Positions 25,218 through 32,400 of a stretch of 64,000 nt of DNA are shown piece by piece. The first letter of the stretch is position 1. The number at the start of each line of letters is the position of its first letter. Source of the DNA: Pyxidicoccus trucidator (lineage in GTDB: Bacteria > Myxococcota > Myxococcia > Myxococcales > Myxococcaceae). Position numbers and translations under genes: made by a program. The stretch covers positions 310,001-374,000 of the forward strand of contig NZ_JAAIXZ010000002.1 of the NCBI RefSeq assembly GCF_010894435.1, written 5' to 3'. Under the pieces are notes generated by a model that did not search any database, was not told the origin of the DNA, and was given only the letters and a program-made list of their open reading frames with translations.

Positions 25218-25459
25218 TGGCCGCACAGGACACGGGACGCGAGATGAGCAACGAGGTGGACGCGAAGACGGCCCGTGAGCGGGCCAAGGCCATCGCCGAG
25301 CAGCGCCGCGCCGAGCGCCGCAACCGCAAGCGCAAGTGCGTGGTGTGTGGCGTGGAGGAGAGCGACAAGACGCCGCTCACCGCGCACCCCGAGGGCATCG
25401 GCCCGTCCTGCAAGGACGAGGTCGCGTGCCTGTCTCGCAAGGCCGCAAGCAGCCGGTGA
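25217..25459 (+). CDS. Small Cys4 protein coupled to thiolase
   Basis: 80 residues. A strongly basic helix (about 17-40, repeated Arg/Lys/Glu/Ala) is followed by CVVC (41-44), Cys65 and Cys71, a possible zinc knuckle of spacing C-x2-C-x20-C-x5-C. The ATG overlaps the thiolase stop, so it is expressed by coupling; an in-frame ATG at codon 10 is an alternative start. I do not recognise the family. The basic helix suggests nucleic-acid or ribosome binding. Confidence 0.65.
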   Translation: MAAQDTGREMSNEVDAKTARERAKAIAEQRRAERRNRKRKCVVCGVEESDKTPLTAHPEGIGPSCKDEVACLSRKAASSR

Positions 25460-25678
25460 AGCCGCGGGCCCGGGCCCCGCGCCGTCCTCCGGGCGGCCCG
25501 GGCCAGCCCCGGCCTGGTGTCCGACGAAGAACTGCGGGCCCCGGGGCCCGGGAGGGAACCTGGCAGACGGGACGCGGTGGACGCCGGGTCCGCCAGGACC
25601 GGAATTCGGCCCCGTTTCTTGATGGCGGAATCGTCTCGGGGTAAACGTCCAGAATCTCTGGTTTAGACGAGGGTCGGA

Positions 25679-25876
25679 ATGGGCGTTATCAGCTTCACGG
25701 GAGTCAAGGTGTTCTCCACCACTCTCGCGCGTGACCGCGAGAACATGGGTGAGAACATCACCAAGTGGCTCAAGGAAAACCCCAACGTCGAAGTGGTGGA
25801 CAGAGTGGTGACGCAGTCCTCCGACAAGGAGTTCCACTGTCTGACCATCACGCTCTTCTACAAGCCGAAGGCCTGA
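25679..25876 (+). CDS. 65-residue protein, possibly Cse60-like
   Basis: 65 residues with GAGG ahead of the ATG. Predicted beta-alpha-beta-beta: a strand KVFSTTL, an amphipathic helix NITKWLKENP, then VEVVDRVVTQSS and FHCLTITLFYKP. Length and pattern recall Bacillus sporulation protein Cse60 (a ~60-residue family), but the similarity is by eye and weak. Codon use is less GC-biased than in neighbours, and the sequence is clearly protein-like. Monocistronic by position. Confidence 0.7.
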   Translation: MGVISFTGVKVFSTTLARDRENMGENITKWLKENPNVEVVDRVVTQSSDKEFHCLTITLFYKPKA

Positions 25877-26023
25877 GCGGCCGCGCGGCGGAAGGAAGAG
25901 TCGGTGTGCGAGGGCGCTCTCCCTGATAACGGGGATGGGCGCTCTTGTCGTTTGGGGTTGCGAAGCGACGGGTGTTCCACCACCTTTGGACGGCTCTTTG
26001 AGGGGCGAGTGGAGGAGTACTGA

Positions 26024-26755
26024 ATGCGACCGATGCGCAGCTTCGGCGGCAGGGGCGGCGGCGGGCTGCCCAGCCTGGAGACCATGGCGTCCAAGCTGGC
26101 CGTCGCGCTGGTGGCGGGTTCCGTGCTGTACCACCTCACCAAGGGAGGGCAGGGCGCGCTGCTGCTGCTGCTGCCCGACTACGTCTTCGGCAGCTTCTTC
26201 CTCTGGCAGCCGATTACCTACGCCTTCATCGAGAGCAGCCCGCTCGGCATCATCTTCGGCGCCATCATCACCTGGTCCATCGGCGGCTACCTGGAGTCAA
26301 TCTGGGGAGGCAAGCGCCTGCTGATGGTGGCGCTGGGCGTCACCGCGCTGGCGGGCTTCATCACCGTGCTGCTGGCCATGCTGGTGCCCGGCGCGACGGC
26401 GCGGGCGTACACCGGCGGCAACGTGCTGACGACCGTGCTGTGGGTGGCGTACGGGTTGAGCATCGGCCGGGGTGAGACGAACTTCTGGGGCATCCCCCTG
26501 TCGGGCAACGCGCTGGCCGGCGTGGGCGCGGGCTTCGTGGTGCTGATGGCCATCATCGGCCCGTGGCAGGCGCAGGTGCCGGACCTGCTCGCGCTGGGCA
26601 TGGTGTTCGCCTACGTGCGCGGCGCCAACCCGCGCCGGCTGCTGTTGCACTTCCAGCACTGGCGGCTGCAGCGCCAGCTGAAGGACCGCTCCAAGCACCT
26701 GCGCGTGGTGCCGAAGAACCAGAGCCGTCCGGACCGGGACCAGTTCCTCAACTGA
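26024..26755 (+). CDS. Rhomboid-like membrane protein lacking catalytic residues
   Basis: 243 residues with about six transmembrane segments and GGAGG ahead of the ATG. The stretch WQPITYAFIESS...IIFGAIITWSIGGYLESIWG (57-95) matches the rhomboid TM2 and L1 pattern. Where active rhomboids have GxSG in TM4 there is TGGNVLTTV, and the TM6 histidine is not seen (SGNALAGVGAGF). It is therefore more likely a pseudoprotease of the derlin/TMEM115-like kind. A basic cytosolic tail of ~40 residues follows the last helix. Converges on the sigma-54 activator gene. Confidence 0.72.
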   Translation: MRPMRSFGGRGGGGLPSLETMASKLAVALVAGSVLYHLTKGGQGALLLLLPDYVFGSFFLWQPITYAFIESSPLGIIFGAIITWSIGGYLESIWGGKRLLMVALGVTALAGFITVLLAMLVPGATARAYTGGNVLTTVLWVAYGLSIGRGETNFWGIPLSGNALAGVGAGFVVLMAIIGPWQAQVPDLLALGMVFAYVRGANPRRLLLHFQHWRLQRQLKDRSKHLRVVPKNQSRPDRDQFLN

Positions 26756-26768
26756 CCCCGGGCCTCGG

Positions 26769-26794
26769 GAGGCGGCCTTTCAGTGGGCCGCCTC
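26769..26794. terminator. Bidirectional hairpin between convergent genes
   Basis: GAGGCGGCC (26769-26777), eight-base loop, GGCCGCCTC (26786-26794), a perfect nine-base stem. It contains the stop codon of the sigma-54 activator and follows the rhomboid-like gene by 14 bases. Confidence 0.55.
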
Positions 26795-28417
26795 GGGGTG
26801 GCCGTACTGCTTGAGCTTGCGGTAGAGCGTGGCCACGCCGATGTCGAGCTGCTCGGCGGTGCGCGCGCGGTTGCCGTCGTTCTGCGCCAGCACGGCGAGG
26901 ATGTACTCCTTCTCCATGTCCTCCAGCCGACGCGGGTTGCCGGTGGGCATGAGGTTGGGTGGCGCGGCGCGCACCTCCTCGGGCAGGTCGTCGCGCTCCA
27001 CGCGCTGGCCCTCGCACAGGGCCACCGCGCGCTCCACCGCGTTGCCCAGCTCCCGCACGTTGCCGGGCCAGCCGTAGCGCAGGAGCTGGTCGACGGCATC
27101 GGGGGCCAGGCCGGCCACCTTGCGGCCCAGCCGCTCCGCGGCCTCGGCGAGCAGCAGCCGCGCCAGGGGGAGGATGTCCTCGCGCCGCTCGCGCAGCGGG
27201 GGAATCTTCAGCTCGATGACGCGCAGGCGGTAGTAGAGGTCCTGGCGGAAGCGGCCCAGGCGCACCTCCTCCGCGAGCTCGCGGTTGGTGGCGGCCACCA
27301 GGCGCACGTCCACCTTGCGGCTGGCATTCTCGCCCACGCGTCGCACCTCGCGCTCCTGGAGGACGCGCAGCAGCTTGGCCTGCATGGACGCGGGCACCTC
27401 GCCCACCTCGTCCAGGAAGAGGGTGCCGCCGTGGGCCGCCTCGAAGAGGCCCGCGCGGTCATGCGTGGCCCCGGTGAAGGCACCCCGCGCGTGGCCGAAC
27501 AGCTCGCTCTCCAGCAGGCTCTCCGTGACGGCGGCGCAGTTGACGGCGACGAAGGCCTTGTGCGCGCGGCCGGACTCGTCGTGGATGAGCCGGGCGATGC
27601 GCTCCTTGCCCACGCCGCTCTCGCCGGTGACGAGCACCGTGGAGTCCACCTTCGCCGCGCGGCGCGCGAGGTTGATGACCCGCAGCATGGACTCCGAGCG
27701 CGCCACCATGCCCGCCGGGTCCTCCGTCACGCCCGCGCGCGCCAGGGACTGGCGCTTCGCGCGCAGCTTGCGCTCGGCCTGCTTCAGCGCGTCCGTCACC
27801 TGCGCCAGCACGCCCTCCATGCACTGCGTCTCGTAGAAGCGCAGCACCTCGGTGCACTCGGTGCTCCACTCCTCGGCGGGCCGGCCGACGAAGTGGCAGG
27901 CCGCGTCCCCACGGCCCACGCAGCGCAATTCCGTGCCGTAGATGGGCTTGCCGTTGACGTAGCTCATGTAGCCGGACGCGAAGCCGGTGAGGCTCCAGCA
28001 CACCGGCTGATCCGCCTGGCCCAGGTGCAGCAGGTGCTGCTCGGCTTCATAGGAGTCGCGCCACTGTGCCTCGGCGAAGGGCTCCGGGCCCTCGTCCGGC
28101 CGGCGCTCCATGCGCTCCACGCGGACCTGGCCCTGCAGCATGTGCAGGCGGCCTCCGGCCCGGCGCCACACGGACTCGTCCGGCCAGGCCACCGCCGTCT
28201 TCAGGGCCTCCGCCGTCCGCCAGCCGTGCGCGTAACCCAGCCGGGTGAAGATGCCGCGAGCGGCGGTGATACCCACCAGGTCGATGAGCTCCTTGCGAAG
28301 CAGGCCCAGCGCCACCGGGTCCATCAGCATCGCCCGCTGGCCGGCGAAGTGGATGAGCCCGCCGCCCGGCTCGAAGGACAACAGCTCGTTCAAGCCCAGC
28401 TCGAATCCGCCAGCCAC
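26780..28417 (-). CDS. Sigma-54-dependent activator with XylR-N/V4R sensor domain
   Basis: 545 residues from a GTG at 28417 with GGGAG 9-10 bases upstream. This start excludes an upstream palindrome and gives the normal XylR/DmpR length. XylR_N domain at about 10-105; V4R domain at about 115-180 with Cys140, Cys166 and Cys174; a linker helix; then the AAA+ domain with Walker A GESGVGK (265-271), the sigma-54-contacting GAFTGA (312-317) and Walker B LFLDE; and a Fis-type HTH at the end (GNRARTAEQLDIGVATLYRKL). V4R binds small hydrophobic or aromatic molecules in relatives. Probably self-regulated; no -24/-12 promoter was found adjacent. Confidence 0.92.
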   Translation of the reverse strand: MAGGFELGLNELLSFEPGGGLIHFAGQRAMLMDPVALGLLRKELIDLVGITAARGIFTRLGYAHGWRTAEALKTAVAWPDESVWRRAGGRLHMLQGQVRVERMERRPDEGPEPFAEAQWRDSYEAEQHLLHLGQADQPVCWSLTGFASGYMSYVNGKPIYGTELRCVGRGDAACHFVGRPAEEWSTECTEVLRFYETQCMEGVLAQVTDALKQAERKLRAKRQSLARAGVTEDPAGMVARSESMLRVINLARRAAKVDSTVLVTGESGVGKERIARLIHDESGRAHKAFVAVNCAAVTESLLESELFGHARGAFTGATHDRAGLFEAAHGGTLFLDEVGEVPASMQAKLLRVLQEREVRRVGENASRKVDVRLVAATNRELAEEVRLGRFRQDLYYRLRVIELKIPPLRERREDILPLARLLLAEAAERLGRKVAGLAPDAVDQLLRYGWPGNVRELGNAVERAVALCEGQRVERDDLPEEVRAAPPNLMPTGNPRRLEDMEKEYILAVLAQNDGNRARTAEQLDIGVATLYRKLKQYGHPEAAH

Positions 28418-28445
28418 GGTGTACGACTCCCTTCCAGAGTGATGT

Positions 28446-28468
28446 GTCTCTCTATCATTATGAGAGAC
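28446..28468. promoter_or_regulatory. Inverted repeat upstream of the sigma-54 activator
   Basis: GTCTCTC-N9-GAGAGAC, a perfect seven-base inverted repeat with an AT-only-plus-one-C spacer (TATCATTAT), 29-51 bases before the GTG. It could be an autoregulatory operator or a binding site for another regulator of the YceI/activator divergent region. Confidence 0.5.
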
Positions 28469-28692
28469 CCGTTGCATGCCCTGCCAGGAGACTGGAGTCA
28501 TTCCAGCGGGTTGGCGTGTTACGTGCCTTGGTCCTGGGGTTGCAGTAGAAGGCTTCCGTCGTGAATGGATGCACCGAAGACAAGGCTCGCGCATCAGAGA
28601 GCCCAGAATTTACGCCGCTGGATTTCAACTTTGTCGATGCGCGGCTTCGCGCCGCGCGCCTGAAACCGCAGTACCCAAGGAGCACACCCCAA

Positions 28693-29328
28693 ATGAAGAT
28701 GTCCATGAAGAGCGCTGTCGCCCTGATGTTCGCCCTCCCCTCGATGGCGCTGGCTTCCACGTGGGACGTTGACGGTTCCCACTCGAGCGCGGGCTTCACC
28801 GTGAAGCACATGATGGTGTCGAACGTGAACGGCTCGTTCAACGTGAAGAGCGGCACCGTGAATGTCGACGAGAAGGACATCACCAAGTCCACCGTCGAGG
28901 CCGTCCTGGATGCCACCACGGTCAACACCGCCAATGCCAAGCGCGATGAGCACCTGCGCGCCCCCGACTTCTTCGACACGGCCAAGTACCCGACCATCAC
29001 CTTCAAGTCGAACAAGGTGGAGAAGGCCGGCGAGGGCATGCTGAAGGTCTCCGGCAACCTGACCATGCACGGCGTCACCAAGCCCGTCGTCCTGGACGTC
29101 ACGGGCCCGACCAAGGAGTCCAAGGACCCCTGGGGCAACACCCGTACGGGCGTGCAGGCGACCACCAAGCTGAACCGCAAGGACTTCGGCCTGACCTACA
29201 ACGCGGCGCTGGAGACGGGCGGCGTGGCGGTGGGTGAGGAAGTCACCGTGAACCTGGACCTGTCGCTGGTGAAGAAGCAGCCGGCGGCGGCCCCGGCCAA
29301 GCCTGCGACCGCGACGGACAAGAAGTAG
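28693..29328 (+). CDS. YceI-family periplasmic lipid-binding protein
   Basis: 211 residues from the ATG at 28693 with AAGGAG 10 bases upstream. Signal peptide to about residue 21 (SMALA). The YceI lipocalin-like barrel (about 24-190) begins WDVDGSHSSAGFTVKHMMVSNVNGSF and includes DFFDTAKYPTITFKS and MHGVTKPVVLDV, all typical. The tail is Ala/Pro/Lys-rich. Members bind polyisoprenoids or quinone-like lipids; the job here is unknown. It is divergent from the sigma-54 activator with 275 bases between starts. Confidence 0.93.
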   Translation: MKMSMKSAVALMFALPSMALASTWDVDGSHSSAGFTVKHMMVSNVNGSFNVKSGTVNVDEKDITKSTVEAVLDATTVNTANAKRDEHLRAPDFFDTAKYPTITFKSNKVEKAGEGMLKVSGNLTMHGVTKPVVLDVTGPTKESKDPWGNTRTGVQATTKLNRKDFGLTYNAALETGGVAVGEEVTVNLDLSLVKKQPAAAPAKPATATDKK

Positions 29329-29356
29329 TCCGAAGCCCCAGCCACGCTGAATGACG

Positions 29357-29390
29357 GAGGGGCCTCCCACGCGAGTGGGGGCCCCTCTTT
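29357..29390 (+). terminator. Rho-independent terminator after YceI gene
   Basis: GAGGGGCCTCCCAC, loop GCGA, GTGGGGGCCCCTC, then TTT. The stem is near perfect (one-base irregularity) and lies 28 bases past the stop, between convergent genes. Confidence 0.75.
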
Positions 29391-29477
29391 CACTTGCGGG
29401 CTCGTGGGAGCGCGCGGGCGGGAGTGTGGGGGAGGGAGCACCCGGTCCGGGCACTCCACTCCTTCCGGGGTGGAGCC

Positions 29478-32400
29478 TCAGCCCTCCGCCACCGCCTGCA
29501 CGCTGGAGCGGTAGATGAAGATGCGGGCGGTGTTGGTGCGCTGGTCCGCGGGGATGACGAAGAAGCCCGGGGTGGCGCCCTTGAAGTCCTGCGAGAAGCC
29601 CGCCACCTGGCGACCGTCGTTGAAGGTGACGCGAATCTTCTGGCCCTCCGCCTGCGGCTGGCGCGCGCCGGCGGTGAGCATGAAGAAGATGGCCTTCACG
29701 CGCTTGCCCGGAATCTGCTCTGGGGCGAAGCCGCTCTGCTGCTCCAGGTTGATGACCTCGTCGAGCAGGTCCGCGTCGCGGATGGTGCCGCGCTTCACCT
29801 GACCCTCGACGGTGTGGATGATGACGCGGTGCTCGCCCTCCACGAAGGAGGTGATGGGCGCCGAGTCCACCACGGCCGCCTGGGCGAAGAACGGCTCGCG
29901 CGTGACGACGCGGTTGGGGGCGGGCGCCTGGGTCGCGGCCGGGACGACGACCGGGGTGCCCGTGCTGGAGGCCCTGGGCGCCGCCGTGGCGCCCGTGGGA
30001 GTCCGGGTGACGGCGGCGGTGACCACCGAGGCCGCGGCCATGATGGCGGCGACGGGCGCGGGCGGAGGCGGCGCGAAGGCCGGGGGCGGCGGCTCCACGG
30101 ACTCCTCCACGAGCTCGATTTCGGCCATCTCCGGCTCCATCTCCACCGCGACTTCTTCCTCGATGGGGGAGGCCGGCGGAGCGTCGAGGCCGACGTCCAC
30201 GTCGTGCGACGCGGAGAAGTCCTGGGCCGGAGCACCGAAGGGATTGGCGCTGGCCTCCCAGGCGGGAGCCGGGGGCTCGGCGGCCCACGGCTGGGCGGAC
30301 GCGTCACTCCAGGAGGACTCCGGCTCCACCTCCACGGGCGCGTCGCTCCACTCGGGCTGGGCGGCCTCGACGGGCGCGTCCGCGAGGGAGATTTCCTCGG
30401 CGGGGGTCTCGCTCCACGCGGCGGCGGGCGGGGGCTGCTGCGCGCTCCACTCGGCAGCGGGCTCGGCTTCCGCCGTCACCCACTCGGGCTGTAGCTCCTC
30501 CGGGGCGGCTTCGGCGACCGGAGCGGAGTCCCAGGTGGACGCGGGCTGTGCGCCGGGCTCGGCCCACTCGGATGCAGGCGCCTCGGCGGTGGGAGACCAC
30601 TCGGACGCGGCCGTGGGGGCGGCCTCGGCGTCGGTCGTGGACCACTCGGCCTGGACGGCGTCGGCGGGCAGCTCCTCCATGGGGGCAGCCCACTCGGCCT
30701 GGGGCGCGGCGTCGGTGGCGGGCGTGGCCCACTCCGACTGAGCGGCCTGGGGCGCGGCGTCGGTGGCGGGCTCCGACCACTCGGCCTGGACGGCGTCGGC
30801 GGGGAGCTCCTCCATCGGGGAGGCCCACTCGGCCTGCGCGTTCAGCTCGGGAGCCGCTTCGGAGGAAGGCGTCCACTCTGCCTGAACGGCCTCGGGAGCG
30901 AGCTCCTCGACGGGCGTGGCCCACTCGGGCTGGGCCGCGTCGGAGGGGGCCTCGGTGGACTGAGCAGCCCACTCGGTCTGGACGGCTTCGGGAGCAATCT
31001 CTTCGACCGGCGTCTCCCACTCAGCCTGTACGGCTTCGGCGGCGGGCGTCGCCCACTCGGGCTGCGCGGGCTGGGATGCGGCTTCGGCGGAGGCCCACTC
31101 CGCCTGGGCCGCCTCGGGCGCGGCCTCCTCGATCGGCGTCTCCCACTCAGCCTGGACAGCCTCGGGCGCGGCCTCTTCGATAGGCGTGGCCCACTCGGCC
31201 TGCACGGCTTCGGAAGCCGCTTCGGCGGAAGGCGTGGACCACTCGGCCTGCACTGCGTCGGGAGCGAGCTCCTCGACAGGCGTGGCCCACTCGGCCTGCG
31301 CGGTCTCGGGGGCGGCTTCGGCGGAAGGCGCGGCCCACTCGGTCTGCACGGCCTCGGGCGCAAGCTCTTCGACGGGCGTGGCCCACTCGGTCTGCACGGC
31401 CTCGGGAGCGAGCTCCTCGACGGGCGTGGCCCACTCGGCCTGCGCGGTCTCGGGCGCAAGCTCTTCGACGGGAGTGGCCCACTCGGCCTGCGCGGTCTCG
31501 GTCTCGGGCGTGGACCAGTCGGTCTGCGCGGGCGCTGCTGCGAGTTCCCCCGCAGGCGTGGCCCACTCGGCCTGAACAGCCTCTGGCGCGACTTCCTCGG
31601 CGGGCGTGGCCCACTCGGCCTGGACCTCTTCGGAGGCGGCCTCGGTCGCGGGGGTGGCCCACTCCGGCTGTGCCGACTCGGGGGCAGCCTCTTCAGCGGG
31701 CGTAGCCCACTCGGCTTGCACTTCCTCGGAAGCGGCTTCGGCGGGCGCGGCCCACTGAGTCTGCGCGGCTTCGGGAGTGGCCCACTCAGGCTGGGCGGCC
31801 TCGGGAGCGGCCTCCGTCTCCAGCGTCTCCCACTCAGGCTGCGCGGACTTGGGCGCTGACCAGGCAAACTGGGACGTGTCGGAGATCGGCGCGTTGGCCG
31901 GCGTGGCCTCTTCGACGGGCGTGGACTCCTCGGCCGACGTGGCGGACCACTCGGAAGCAGGCGACTCGGCGGTGGCGGTGGACCACTCGGAAGGATTCGC
32001 GCTGGTCTCCGGTGTTGTCTCGCTGACCCACTCGGGCTGGAGCTCCGTCGCAGCCTCCGCGTCCCCGGTCATGGAGGCCGGCTCGGAGGCCGAAGCCCAC
32101 TCGGGCTGCAGCTCGATGGCGGCGGCGTCTTCGGTGGAGGCGGACCACTCGGGCTGCTGCGCGGTGTCGGACGTCTCCGCGGAGGTCGGGGTCCAGGGCT
32201 CGCCGGTCGTCCCCATCTCCGACACGAAGTCCGCGTTGGTCGCGAGCGGCACCGCGTCCGACGGGTCCCCGCTCCAATCGGCGCTGGGAGTCGGCTCCTC
32301 GCTCATGAGCGGCACGGCCTCGGTCGAGTCCGTGCTCCAGTCCGCGACGGAGGCGTGCTCCTCGCTCCGCAGCTCCAGCCCGCGCTCACCGGCGGAGGCG

